A DNA stretch of 64,000 bases from Imbricaverruca yamaguchii (GCA_034440575.1 JAOTOL010001560.1:634001-698000); one strand, 5' to 3'; counted from the stretch's first letter, positions 1 through 14,864 are shown. The notes: generated from the letters alone by a model not told the origin. Made by a program: numbers and translations.

Positions 1-483
1 TCAGAGAGTTAGGACTGAAGTCCATTGACTCGTAAACGATGGGCCCCCTTTAAACGGCAATCAAGTTGGTCACTAAATATTTGATGCAAAAATGAATACA
101 GATGGACCTCATTAAAAAGCAGTGATCGAAATCCGGTGACGTTTTTAGATGCGGCTAGGTGGGCCCCATCCATATCCGATTACACTCCCACCCACCCATC
201 CGCAACTATTGTATATCCCAGGAATACCACTGGCACATTACTCTTTTTAGGGATGCTCCTCATTGTTAGTGGAGTTCCCCATTGGAGACATATAGGAGAA
301 AAAAACCGTACTAGTGACAGCACACCGACAACGTGTATCACACTTTCTACATAAAAAACTTACATATAAAAAACCGCGGCAAATGAAACACCGACCCGCA
401 ATGTAGCACAGTTGTTGCATAACCATGAGGAACTCCACACAGGCCTGGCTCAAGGCCTCGACCCCAGTCACATACTCAGGAGA
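1..483. other. No recognisable feature
   Basis: Nothing recognised. Frames entering from the 16-bp array are not supported. Confidence 0.5.
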
Positions 484-1050
484 GCCGCTGTAGGCCCCAG
501 CCGCTGCAGACCCCAGCCGCTGCAGACCCCAGCCGCTGCAGACCCCAGCCGCTGCAGACCCCAGCCGCTGCAGACACCAGCCTCTGCAGGCCCCACCCGC
601 TGCAGGCCCCAACCGCTGCAGGCCCCAGCCGCTGCAGACCCCGGCCGCTGCAGACCCCAGCTGCTGCAGGCCCCAGCCGCTGCAGGTCCCAGCCGCTGCA
701 GGTCCCAGCCGCTGCAGGCCCCAGCCACTGCAGGCCCCAGCCGCTGCAGACACCAGCCGCTGCAGGCCCCACCCGCTGCAGGTCCCAGCCGCTGCAGACC
801 CCAGCCGCTGCAGACCCCAGCCGCTGCAGACCCCAGCCGCTGCAGACCCCAGCCGCTGCAGGCCCCAGCCGCTGCAGGTCCCAGCCGCTGCAGACCCCAG
901 CCGCTGCAGGCCCCAGCCGCTGCAGGTCCCAGCCGCTGCAGGTCCCAGCCGCTGCAGACCCCAGCCGCTGCAGACACCAGCCTCTGCAGGCCGCACCCGC
1001 TGCAGGCCCCAACCGCTGCAGGCCCCAACCGCTGCAGGCCCCAGCCGCTC
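484..1050. repeat. 16-bp tandem array (PstI-site minisatellite)
   Basis: About 35 units of a 16-mer such as GACCCCAGCCGCTGCA; nearly every unit has a CTGCAG palindrome. Units differ mainly at GAC/GGC/GGT between the palindromes. Because 16 is not a multiple of three and the unit lacks stops, it opens frames on both strands (for example 247-1209 minus). They are not considered genes. Confidence 0.95.
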
Positions 1051-1959
1051 CGGATGCGAAGTGCTGCAATCGACGTGGAGCGACCTTGTCTCAGATACCG
1101 CACCAGCAGCGGCAAACACGCGGCGCACACACTCTGGGGAACATGAGAAGTGCAGGATGCGACGCACATAAAGAGCATCACCGCCGCACAACACGGAAAA
1201 TCGTGCCACGTAGCTGAGTCAGCACTTTGGTAGTTCCCGTCCTGTTTGCACAGCCGACCGCAGCAAGAGATTGCGAACGGAAAGTGTTCGGACTGGCGGA
1301 ACCCGGCTCCGGTGCACCGGGAGGCAATGTCTGGTAACGATCTTTCTGATCAAATTTATGTTCTCTCTCTGATGTTCGTCAATGTTAAATGTCAAAATAT
1401 TGGAGCTGGGTGGGGGATATCTCCCTGATGTCTCAATGTTTTTTTTTAATTGTATTTTTGTCCTCTACAAATTAATTAGTTTGGGATGGGATAGGGGGCT
1501 TTTTAATATGGCGAGAAGTCGATTTTGCAGAGTGCTGGTTTTAGCCTACTCTTACGAAGAGCACCGAGGGATCTTTACCGTGCGAACAAGGAGGCAATTG
1601 TCCACACCGCCTCTCACGCCGGCCGCTACGTGAGTAGCGGGCTAGTCTAAGCATGCCATGGCGGGTTGTCAGTTGGATTAGAACGGTGTTTTGCAATTCG
1701 GCTCTTCTACGTCCGTTGTTCCTTTGAGTGGCCTCTGGGTAGTTGTGAGTCGGAAGGCAAATCGGCTCATCTGCGTCCAATGGCTGCGTAGTCGTTTTAC
1801 CTGATAGTAATTGAATTTTTATCGTATTTTTTTTAACGTTTTGCTAAAGCAAGTCAAATCACCTAATTCTGATGGCACCGATAGGTAACCATTCATTTCT
1901 AATCGGGAAGCAAATCGGCTCATGTACGTCCGACGCCATGTGGGTATGGCTATTTAAGT
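1051..1959. other. No gene; possible LINE 3' UTR
   Basis: AATCGGCTCAT followed by TACGTCC/TGCGTCC occurs at 1759 and 1914. The minus-strand reading DADEPICLPTHNYPEATQ near 1770 may be the tail of the LINE at 1960-3010. Confidence 0.4.
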
Positions 1960-3010
1960 GTTTCCTACGAGTGCTTCGCGGTCATGCGTTGTGAGTTGAT
2001 GTGAGCGTTGGTGGTATGGTGCCTACAGTGCTTCTGCTAGCTTTGTGGTATGCAGATATTCAAGTAACAATTGAAGGAGTTCTGGGTATTTGTCACCGAG
2101 AAGCGATGGAAGCGATAGGGTGATACCCTCTCTTTGGCAAAATGCCGTAAGTGGGTGTCTTTGAGAGCTAAAGCTACTGCAGTTTAGCAGGATGTGGCCT
2201 ACGCTTAACGTCGTGTTGCAGGTGTCGCAGTGAGGTGTTGTATATTGGGCATCCTCTAATCGAGGCTGTGTTAGTTATGTGCAACCAGTTCTAAGTCTAG
2301 TGAGGATGACTTCTTTTTGTTGGTGCGATTGACTTGATGTGTTCTATGTGCCTATCGTTGGTTTGATTGCGTGGGTGTGGTTGGATTTGTGTTGTGTTGA
2401 ATTGTATTTTGTCCATGTGTTCTGTTGATGTTTGCGAATGTGGCGTTGTGGGTGTGCTTTGCATTCATGTACAGAATATTTCACGATAGGGTAAGTGTTC
2501 AATGCTGGGGCTTGCTTTGCGAATTGGTCTGGTTCTTCGTTACCTGGGGTGTTGGCGTGGCCCGGAATCCAGAGGAAGGGAAACTTCATGTTTACGTTAT
2601 GGACCACGATTTGTTGGATTATATTAATGAAGGGATGCGGACAGTCACGGGTGTTACTAATTGACTGTAGGACGGATTTGGAGTTTGAGAAAATCACTAC
2701 GTTTCTGGCTGTTCGCCTAATGAGAACAGAGATTGCGGCCAGAATGGCCATTGCTTCAGCGGAGTAGATAGAGAAGTTATCAGGTAGACGTTTGGAAAGT
2801 CTGAAACCTGGTGCAGTGATGCCGACGCCTACTTTAGCCTCGCATTTCAACCCATCCGTGAATACGAGTAATTTGTGATTGTTGCCATCGGCGAACTTGT
2901 GAAAGATACCAAGAATTTCTCCGACGTCATAGTGGATTTCTTCTCCGAGAGCAAGTACTCGTCCTTTGGTTGACTGAAAGGCCAGAATGGCCTAGTGGGC
3001 GGTCGAGCTG
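1960..3010 (-). pseudogene. LINE remnant (I/Jockey type) with RNase H domain
   Basis: The open frame from about 2885 down to 2344 reads as the RNase H domain that closes ORF2 of I-type and related arthropod LINEs. It shows LLVFTDGLK (first catalytic Asp), SAEAMAIL (catalytic Glu), FSNSKSVLQS (where FSDSKS is expected, so the second Asp is Asn), FLWIPGHANTPGNEEPDQFAK (split here: FLWIPGHA, then NEEPDQFAK with the last catalytic Asp). Upstream to about 3010 and downstream to about 1960 the homology continues with stops and frame changes, including a WIPGH-distal zinc-knuckle-like tail (HITNTASIRGCPIYN). Reverse transcriptase was not recognised upstream. It is a dead 3' fragment. Confidence 0.75.
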
Positions 3011-3810
3011 CAATGGATGGCATTGCGAGGCTAAGATCTGAGAGAACCGACTTCTCCCATGTGGCAGCTGCCTTTGAGCGAGCTGAATATCCAATGGATG
3101 ATTCATCATGCGCCGCCTTCTCCTGCGCAAGAGTCTGAAGGCCCAACGATCCAAATTTGCAGATCGTACCGTAGGATCTAGAAACGAACTTGCTTATGGT
3201 CTTCCATGAAGATCACAAAGCTCATCTAGCGCTCCCCAAGTTGTTGTCCACGGATCCAAACCATGAATGCAGCTTGGGCCACATATTTCGCTTTTTGGAC
3301 GTTGCGATCCTTGCACGTTGCGCGCATTGGACCTTCATGAACCTTAGTAGTAAATGATCCTTGAATATCATGATATGGCCCCTCGTCAAATCGCAAATCC
3401 GATTATGTAGGTGCCTTGCTCTTGTAATCTGCCCCCTCGATCGGGACTTTTGCGAATCGACCGGATCAGATATTTCCGTTTACGACTGACCTGCTCATGT
3501 AAACGGAATAGATGTCACCTTATCGCATCACGTTGATTTGAGACAGCCCCTACTCCAGAAACGGGGAGGATAAAGCTCGTTGTTTGATTTATGATCCTGC
3601 AACTCGGTAAACTCGTTGCTTTCCATTGGGGACCACTTCGCCAGTTCTGCGATTTGGTTATGCAGATATCGCTGCGTGTCGCCTTTTGAAGCAAAACGTC
3701 GTACAAATCGGAAGGAATTTGCAATGGCGCAATGTCGTGCAAACTCTTGGGATAAATTGAAACGCTTCTCATGGAAATCAGCTCTGGAGTGCGCGCACCG
3801 CCATGGCGCC
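3011..3810. other. No recognisable feature
   Basis: Could hold badly decayed upstream LINE sequence; nothing identifiable. Confidence 0.4.
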
Positions 3811-3825
3811 CGGTCTTTCGAGGTC

Positions 3826-3942
3826 TGTTGATTTGTTTGTTTATTGGTTGGTTCACGATACACTTTATGCACATTCACGGCTAATAGCGCCGCCCACACT
3901 GTTTCGCCGGTGGGCCGCGGGATTGGGAAATGTCCTGAGTGG
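3826..3942 (-). mobile_element. SINE-B, 5'-truncated
   Basis: Only the body and tail of SINE-B are present; the tRNA head is missing. A perfect 15-bp target-site duplication, cggtctttcgaggtc, lies at 3811-3825 and 3943-3957. The insertion was therefore truncated at integration, not eroded later. Confidence 0.9.
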
Positions 3943-3957
3943 CGGTCTTTCGAGGTC

Positions 3958-4623
3958 AGTCTTGTCAGCACCCTCAGCTGATGCTCCGCCTTTCATCAAA
4001 ATGTGTGGTGCGGGCACCGCCTGCCCGTCGCGAGGACGGAACATTGCGAGATGCGGCCCCTGCCCAGATTCCCGCCGTCCCACTCCGTGCCTAGTGCTTT
4101 GTGTCTGGGGTCTAGTGTCTAGTGTCTGTCGTGCGGGCAAACACCCAGATGGTAAGCTGATTCGCACGGATGCGTGACAGCCCGCTGACGTAACACAGCC
4201 GCAATCTGAGACACCATGAGGCATCGGATCTATGTCGGGCTTAGCAGGTATCTATATGTGGGACGTGAAGACGACTGGACGGCTGGATTGCCTATTCGGA
4301 ATGTCTGTGAGGCTGCAGGAGATAACCCATCACCGTGTTGACCCCATGTTGACCCGATGTTGCTGCCAGTCACCTCGTGTGGTGGCAGCCGAACGTTGAC
4401 CGGCACCGGTCAGTCCTGGCACGAGTGGTCTCACACTGCCGCCCCCAGCACGCCCTCGGCTGCTACACGGCCTGCGATCTCGAGGAGCTAGCTGACTAGC
4501 CATCATGCGGCCAGCTTCAAACATTGGAGAACCTGTTACGGTGTCTGAATTGCTGGTACGCTGCACCGCCCAAACACCACGTCCAGTCTATTTTCTGCCC
4601 TACACCTCTCAGTTAGTTCTGGT
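3958..4623. other. No recognisable feature
   Basis: Moderately GC-rich unique sequence; a CTAGTGTCTAGTGTCTG microrepeat lies at 4111. Confidence 0.4.
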
Positions 4624-4637
4624 CCATACCAAAGCGC

Positions 4638-4795
4638 GGGGACGAGTGGTCTAGGGGTAAGTTGCTCGTCTCACAATCGAAAGGTTGTGGGTTCGAGTCT
4701 CGCCTGTCGCTACTCTTCGCCCGCGACCAATCGGCGTGAGAGATTGGCGGCGCTGCATGACTGAACGGTCGACGTGTCGTAAAACCAGCAACCAA
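4638..4795 (+). mobile_element. SINE-A, full length
   Basis: The tRNA-like head has GAGTGGTCTAGGGGTAAG (A box) and GGTTCGAGTCTCGCC (B box). It is followed by a body with GCGACCAATCGGCGTGAG and a tail of AACCAACCA. A perfect 14-bp target-site duplication, ccataccaaagcgc, lies at 4624-4637 and 4796-4809. The anticodon-loop region (CTCACAA) is closest to a Val(CAC)-type tRNA, a tentative parent. Confidence 0.9.
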
Positions 4796-4809
4796 CCATA
4801 CCAAAGCGC

Positions 4810-7869
<3,060 letters not shown>

Positions 7870-7924
<55 letters not shown>

Positions 7925-8045
7925 TGTATATATATATACATAGAGAGAGAGAGAGCGCAAGAGAGCGCGAGAAGGAGGGAGAGGGAGGGGAGAGGGGGAG
8001 AGAAGGGGAGAGGGGGAGGGAAGGGGAGAGGGGGAGAGAGCCTTC
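7870..8045. repeat. (TA)n followed by purine-rich (GA/GGGGA)n tract
   Basis: A TA run to about 7941 is followed by GAGA and GGGGAGAGGG-type repeats to 8045, all purine on the plus strand. Confidence 0.95.
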
Positions 8046-9713
8046 GGCGGGAGAAGAGAGCAGAAAATTTAGAGCTTAGAGTGGTAGCAATCCAAAAATT
8101 TCTGGTCTGTTCCATTGTATTTCTGGCTAGAGGGGGAGGGGAGGAGAGAGAACCTCCGGGCTGCACCTTTGATTATGATTGCAGACACGCATGTCCTAGT
8201 TGACTAGTAGTCCCCCAATACATCTGTCAGAACCTGCTCGGACGACGTCTCATTTTTAGCATTTAATTTACACTGCCACATTGCATCTCGCTGGACACTG
8301 GAAACTGGGCATCTCAATATAGAAACGATTGTTTTCCAGTCGTCCGTTATCTGCGTAATAGTCTTTTTATAACCAGGATATAATGAATTTTAGACCCAGC
8401 TGGAGTTCAATACCGCCAAAGAACAACATTGTACTCAGGGGCGTATCAGGAATTGTCATTGGGTGGGTGAGCGGCCACTTTTCTAGAGGAGCGCCATTTT
8501 TGGGGGCGTCACTGCGAAAGTGCCACGAGGGGCACCTCCAGCGAAATATGAATATCTAGGATGTGGGTGGGGAGGTGCACTCAGATCTTGCTGGAGACGT
8601 GACTTGTCTTCCAAGGGTTGCTTTTTATTTCAGAGGGGCGCCTCTGACTGAAAAAGTGGAGGGGTTCACTCGAATCTTCTCGGAGGAGTGCTTTTTCCTT
8701 ACCAGAGGGACACCATCCACCCTCCATGGGTATGGGCACATGCCAGAGTGCCCTCTGTATCCGTCCCTGGTTGTTATTGCATTGATGTGTGTCCCCGTAA
8801 AACAGGAAAACCTCGGCAGGGTTCATGGAAGTTCGCATTTACTACAGCAAAACGCATCTTCCAAAATGTTCTGATTTCTTGCTATAAGAGCGTTTAGAGT
8901 AGCTGCAGCATTACTCCATGGTGATTGTGAGGTCTGGTTCAACACATACATCATAAAGTTATGGGGAACATAGTCAGTGAAAAACTGTGAAATTTTGATT
9001 TTGGGGAACCATTTTCTCAACATTTCAGATTTAATAACGGTTAATCTGAAAACCACACCTTGAAAATGAAGTGATAGAAATCTGGATATTTTTTAAGGGT
9101 GAGGTGTGGTGCTTGCCTCCCTATCTGGACAAACTTCTTGCGCCCATGATTTGTCTCCTCTCCAACCAATTTCAAAACTGTGCTTACATACATGTTCTTA
9201 TGTTTGTATGCTTATGTATGTTTACATACATATTCTTATGGGCGATATGCAGCCTTGAAATATTGTGCTTGTTCTATTATCACATGATAGCCACATAAGC
9301 TTTCCCAGATAACGGTTCATTGAAATCTGTCAGGCTCCAGACCATCTACATTTCGCTGTTCGCCATTTTGTTTAGGTGATGTCATACTTTGGGTTTTGGT
9401 ATGTATCCAGTAGTTTTCTCAAGAAGACCATTTTTTCAACAATGAACATTGTGGGGTACGTGGTGTTTTGTCGTCAGTTCCTCTTACATGAGATAATATG
9501 GAATGAATTCGGATTTGTTTTTGATCCTCCATAAGCCTATGTACTATTATCATACTATTTTACCTCAATATTTTGCTTGTGCACAACAAGTATTCCAGAT
9601 ATCGCACTTGATTACGATATGTTGCAAAACTACTGCAATCCATTCGATTGCAACGCATGTAGTAAGAAGCATTCCAACACACCTCTAAGTCTGAGGAGAT
9701 GCAGCTATAGCCG
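8046..9713. other. No gene; possible transposon end at 8438
   Basis: CAGGGGCGTATCAGGAATTG at 8438 resembles hAT-type ends, and GGGGCGCC/GGGGCACC words recur to 8710. No matching far end was found. CATACATGTTCTTATG-type repeats lie near 9187-9240. Confidence 0.35.
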
Positions 9714-9950
9714 CCCTGCTAGCTCAGTTGGTTGGAGCGCTGGTCTGCACCGGCCTCCCCTGTCCTGGCTACACAGGGTTCGAGTCGCTTCACGCGATCG
9801 CATTTAGCCCCCGGCTGAGATGGTCAGTTGGCAGCTGGCGCGATAAGGCCTGAGGACGAGCTACCGGGCGGCCGTGTCGGTGCATTGGCGGCGCGCTAAA
9901 CTTTCGAGCAAAATTCTGCCGCTGAACTGGAATTCATGGATCAGGTGGTG
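9714..9950 (+). mobile_element. SINE-C, tRNA-derived
   Basis: The head reads GCCCTGCTAGCTCAGTTGG (A box) and GGGTTCGAGTCGC (B box), with extra bases between, so it cannot fold as a normal tRNA. The body (GATGGTCAGTTGGCAGCTGG, then GGCCGTGTCGGTGCATTGGC) is shared with 34637. The 3' limit is approximate and no target-site duplication was found. Confidence 0.75.
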
Positions 9951-10170
9951 GGGCAAGTGTTCACGCAGCAAGCTCTGCCTAGCGATGTGACCCTGGTTCA
10001 TAAAACCACCCCAACAAGAACTCTGATTTTTTTTTTAAAACTATGGCTTGCTTGTGACGCGTCCAGCACGGAGTCCCGCTGATGTTGGCGGTGGGGTGGA
10101 ACCTCCCACACGGTACAGGTGAAGTGACATGCCCCGCAGTACTAGGTGGCGTACTCTCCGACATCTCACA

Positions 10171-10390
10171 GGTTAATACAACGAAGAATGGCTCTTAAAA
10201 TTATTATTAAGAATTAAAAAAAAATATTATTAATTATTAAAACAATTATTAAGAATGGCTCTTAAAATTGACTCCTGACGATGGCCCCTGGCCGAATCGT
10301 TGAGTAATATAGCATAATCCCTAACGTTACTTTTGATGTAAACTCAGCACCTCCTCGTGTATTGAGGGTCGTACATTTCGTCTCACGCAA
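10171..10390 (+). mobile_element. Repeat D, rearranged copy
   Basis: An inverted piece (TACAACGAAGAATGGCTCTT, 10177) and an AT-rich centre with a second AAGAATGGCTCTTAAAATT are followed by the repeat D arm (CCCTAACGTTACTTTTGATG, 10319) and its right flank up to TCTCACGCAA at 10390. It is related to 17655 and 63035. Confidence 0.6.
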
Positions 10391-13114
10391 CATCTCACAG
10401 GGTCAGCGTTCTCCACTGTGCCTTAACACCAGAATGGGTGACATTCTGCCCAGCACCTCACACGATCAGTGCCCCCTCTATTGTACGACAGTAGCAGATA
10501 GATGGCGCAATCCCCCATATGTCAGAGGGTCAGCGCCAGGGTTGGAAGAGTAGGCTGCTCGTGGATTTGTGGCATCGAGACATTCATCCTCTCCAGAAAA
10601 AGAATCATCTCCTATTTCTCATTTGGAGGCTGAATGGTGTTGTTTGATGATTAACTGCTCTTATATAGTGATCACGACTAGCTAGAATGTGCAAACCAAT
10701 GGTCTTCTCATGACACCGGTTTAAAGAAAAACATTATGTCTGTAATCGATTGCCTGTCACTATTCCTCTCCACGTCCAGGATTACAAAGCACCAGCCCAA
10801 CCGTGGTCAGGAGGATCCTTCACTGTGCGTCAGAACAGGAATAGGTTGATCCCAATTTCCCACAGCTCGCGGGGTCAGCCCCGTCCCCCGCGCGTCAGGT
10901 GTTCTCACCCCTGACGCACGGTATTACAACTAAACACAATACAATGCCCACAATCACCGTCAACTGGGCGATGGTGTTCTGATTTACAACATGACATCAG
11001 CCGCTAAAAGTGTGTCGTGTGTTTAGCTATTGATGACTTTCGAAAAGTTTTCAAAGACTAAGATCGATGAATGTTCAAAGACTAAGATCAGTGAACGTTT
11101 TTACCTACATGTTTTATACTATATTCCTCGGCAAACAGGCCAAGACTGCAAATCCTCGTTCCCGAAACCCTCTGCCAATGTTAAAAACAGAGACGTCTGG
11201 CTTTCATAATAATATCTTAGCTAAGCAATATAACCCAGCGAATCAAATGTGACAACACGTATCAGTCTTGACATAGTCAAACAGATGCAAGGGCTTCTTG
11301 TCAGAATCTCTATGCAGGAGTATGCAAGCGATGCAGATAATTACGCTTCATGGAGCCTCGAATGGAAGCTCAATAAAGGCTCAGAATGGGTATTGATCCA
11401 TCCAAAAGGCACTTGTATTACCTACTCAACGGTACTCCTGATGAATCTATTTAATTGACCTTTATCAGAGCACCTCATATACCTTGATATTGGATTATGA
11501 GCTTCACGGAGAGAAGGAAGGTTACACATGTCGAGCTGATGCTGCCTGAAGAATATTAGCAGTTGCTGATATTTGGCGTGTTGTTTAGGTGGGTATTGGT
11601 GAAAGCAAGTTAAATGCTAAGTTTGCATGCATAACATTGTTGCGTTTTACTGTTGGCACTTCAAAAGTAACCGGATGTCCATTCAGTCTCACTCCAAGTC
11701 TATTTAAAACCTATATGCATGCATTTATTATCTTGCTCGAGTAGCGTTGTCAGCGCTACAATCCCACAATTTGTGTCGGGGTACGCTGAGACTAAATCCG
11801 AGCCTAAGCCCGGCTTTATCTCATTCAGACTGTGCACGCAGCGGCTGAGGTCTCTCCATTGAAATATGGACAACTTTAGCTTAGCATGAATGTGATCTTA
11901 GCCTCGTCCGAATCTGAATCTCATCTCCTCCAGTCGGATTGGGTCTGCTTCGAACATTCATCATAAATCAGTGATCTGGGCCGGATATATACCGCGGGCA
12001 CTGGCCAGATCATTAGGGAGGAACCGCCAGAATATTTCAGCGAGGGTTTTACCACGCTGCGCTACAATTGGTTCAAGCACACGAAAAAAAGAAAATTGTC
12101 TCTTCGCGCTTGTCCACTCATTCCTCACTTTAAGGATGATTTGTGAATATTTAATTCGTTCTACTGCGCTTATGCAATGGAGGACCGGGATTGCCTTAAC
12201 CCTCATTAGGTAAAATTGAGGAGAAAGTGGGAGACGATTTGTTTCGTCCCCAATATCGATTGTATGTACGTATTGAATGCCGTGAGACATATACTGTTTG
12301 GAACCAGTAAGGTAAGGGGCAAAGAACGATTGGAAAAGTAGGAAGGGAGGAGTGCAGTAGAACCACATTGTATAAATATGACCCAACCCAATACAAGATG
12401 TAGAGTGGGATGGGGTGGGAGCTATTATCGCTCCCAAAAATATATGTATGCGATGTGCGAGGAAGTATGTCCATTAACTGAGCTTAATCGCCACCCATAT
12501 CGAAAATTGTAGTGTTCTATCTCGCACTATCCCCAAACAGTATTATTGGTATCTATGCTAGAACTCAAACGTGAGTAGTTCGTTCTACTGCATTGTAATT
12601 CACAATAAAAATTATACGACGATACCCATATTTTCTTTCAGAGAAATCGCAAGACGGAATGGTACCATTGTTGCCCTGATAAAAAACAGTGGGGGTAAGT
12701 AAGCCCCTGAACTTTCGTGTTCTACGTATTTGCAAACATCGGTCTTGAAAATGTAACACGGGTCTAATGCAACGAGTATTCGCGTTTTGGTGCTACCCTT
12801 GCCAAGTCTGTATACATTTTTATCCTCAAGCTCGCGCCTAGTTGTGAGGGAAGACTCGAAGTCAAGGGAGTCTACTCAGTGTGCTTTAATAAGGCTTCAA
12901 TAACCTTCACAGAAATATTGTTTTATTCACTTTCGAATTGAATGGAATCGAATTGCATTATTGAATTGAATTAGCCTAATCTTTTAAGTCAAATTTTTAC
13001 CGACATGCTTCCAGTAATTATTTTGCAGTGCATGCAAACTCTTCAAAGAACGGGAAGGTTGTTTGAAAGCAGATTATGCCAATTTCGTCAAAAGTGGCTT
13101 CCGAATTTCGACTC
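10391..13114. other. No gene recognised
   Basis: The longest frame is 158 codons (11961-12437, minus), with no known motif and no splice or promoter support. Confidence 0.5.
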
Positions 13115-13132
13115 AAACAGCTTGGCTTCCAA

Positions 13133-13306
13133 GGAGCGGGGATGGCCGAGTGGTTAAGGTGTCGGGCTATAGGTACCAAAGGTCCCGGGTTCGACTCTAG
13201 CGCCACTCAGGACATTTCCCAATCCCGCGGCCCACCGGCGAAACAGTGTGGGCGGCGCCATTAGCCGTGAATGTGCATAAAGTGTGTCGTGAACCAACCA
13301 ATAAAC
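13133..13306 (+). mobile_element. SINE-B, full length
   Basis: The tRNA-like head (GATGGCCGAGTGGTTAAGG, then GGTTCGACTC) is followed by a unique body (CCACCGGCGAAACAGTGTGG) and an AATAAACAAAC tail. A perfect 18-bp target-site duplication, aaacagcttggcttccaa, flanks it at 13115-13132 and 13307-13324. The head resembles a class II (Leu/Ser-type) tRNA gene. It is not a functional tRNA, because the sequence continues directly into the SINE body. Confidence 0.93.
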
Positions 13307-13324
13307 AAACAGCTTGGCTTCCAA

Positions 13325-13780
13325 TACACTTATGCTGACATTAGAAGTGCCCCAGTTCCACCACTGGGCTCTTCTGACACACATGGTGCACTTATCTCAT
13401 GTGTATGGAGCACTTATCTCACATTTGAATGCAGTGTGCACAATCGTCAATACATGGCGTGTTATTTCTGAACTGCCTGTAGTTCCGTCCGAATTGAACA
13501 CATTCAGGCCATGCCTTCGCGGCATGCAAGAAAAGAGCGGAGTTAACATAGAACCACTCACGTCCTGTTGCGGAATGTTTCCCGATCTTGTACCTGTGCC
13601 GCCGGAGCACCATAATCTGCCTCTTTCGATCGTCCAGCGTCTTCGTTGGCGCCTTACACCATTCTATGCAATATTTTGGGTAGCAACACTGTACGCTTGT
13701 TTTTGGTTAGTTAATTCGAATAGGCTATGGTTTCCATTCAAATAGGTCAATCGTGTCAACGTCAAGTCATGGGTATTGTA
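13325..13780. other. No recognisable feature
   Basis: A 143-codon plus frame (13314-13745) has no recognised domain and overlaps the SINE target-site duplication. Confidence 0.45.
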
Positions 13781-14624
13781 TTAACACGCGCTGTCTTTCC
13801 GGTCAGATCCTCACATCCCGTCTCGGGGGGGGAGGGGGAGCGGTGAGTAACCCCCTCTAAAATCCAAACTAAGCATCACACGAAAACGAAAGATGTGTCA
13901 ACGGAAAGCTCTCGATGAGTAGAGTCCGGGTCCACCCCCAATCAATTTTCCCCCAAAAGTGACGTCACCAGGGGGCTAGGTTTTCACGACTTTTCACGAC
14001 TTGCATTATGTTTTTGGCTCTGGGGAGTTCATTTTGGGGTATATATGAGAAAAAAATGATTTGGAATGAGAAAAGGGCAGCGAAATCGGCCAGGGCTTTA
14101 ATTTTGTTTTGGCCCCCCAAAATATTTTTTTCCTCAAAATTTCAAACTTGTGAATTTTCAAGTTTTCTTTAATTTCCTTTTTCCAATGGGTAGAGCAGAC
14201 CGAGAAACATTGTTGGAAGTCAGCTTGCCCTAATAAAAATGCTTACTTTAGCCAGAATCCTCTATTTGAACTGCAATTTGGCAAATACGAAAAATTTATA
14301 TGTAGTCAAAAACGGAAAAAAATCCACTCGTATGTTTTGTTGCATCCCTCAAGATACGCAATCGCTGAAAGCTTCATTAAGATATCAGCATCCGTTAAAG
14401 CGTGACGACTGGTCGATCTTTCTTGGAGGTGACCTCACTTGACCTTGACTAACTCGTTGACCCTAGATGACCTGACTTCAAAATTCCGAATCAGCATGCT
14501 AAATTGATGTGGGAAAAGGTATGCCAAAATTGGGCGCGCTGCCGCGTGCCGTTCGTCCACTATCCGCGAAAAACCTGAAGAGGGGGGGGGGCGGTTGAAG
14601 ACCCCCCGAGACGGCACGGGTTAA
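13781..14624 (-). mobile_element. TTAA-ended non-autonomous transposon, copy 1
   Basis: An 844-bp repeat bounded by TTAACACGCGCTGTC on the left and GACGGCACGGGTTAA on the right. It is the reverse complement of the copies at 18605 and 40508. Shared internal landmarks are TCAACGAGTTAGTCAAGGTC, GATTCTGGCTAAAGTAAG and GTGACGTCACC, plus a G-run subterminal inverted repeat (TCTTCAACCGCCCCCC). Ends starting CCC inside a TTAA target are a piggyBac hallmark. No transposase is present. Confidence 0.75.
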
Positions 14625-14864
14625 GTTGGTGCACGAATGTTTGTTGCGCATCTACTCCCACTATTGACCACATCCTTCTTGGTAAATATCTGTGGAAATA
14701 TCTCTTTGTAAATAACTCCCACTACAAATTTATCCCTTCATTGTAAATATCTGTGGATTATGCCCAGACTGTCGATAATATCCACTGCACCTAGTGCATC
14801 GTGAAATATGTAAAATGTGCATCGAGAAATAAATAAATAAATAAATAAACGTTGAGTCACATCG

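Noticed and set aside
8438..8720. hAT transposon
   Set aside because: One end-like motif (CAGGGGCGTATC) was seen, but no inverted partner, 8-bp duplication or transposase.
11961..12437. 158-codon minus-strand frame as a gene
   Set aside because: No recognised motif, no repeat relation and no supporting signals; a frame of this length is plausible by chance in 64 kb.
13137..13210. Functional tRNA genes at 13137, 4640, 9714, 47155 and 34637
   Set aside because: Each tRNA-like head runs into a shared SINE body and several have target-site duplications. They are SINE promoters, not tRNA genes.
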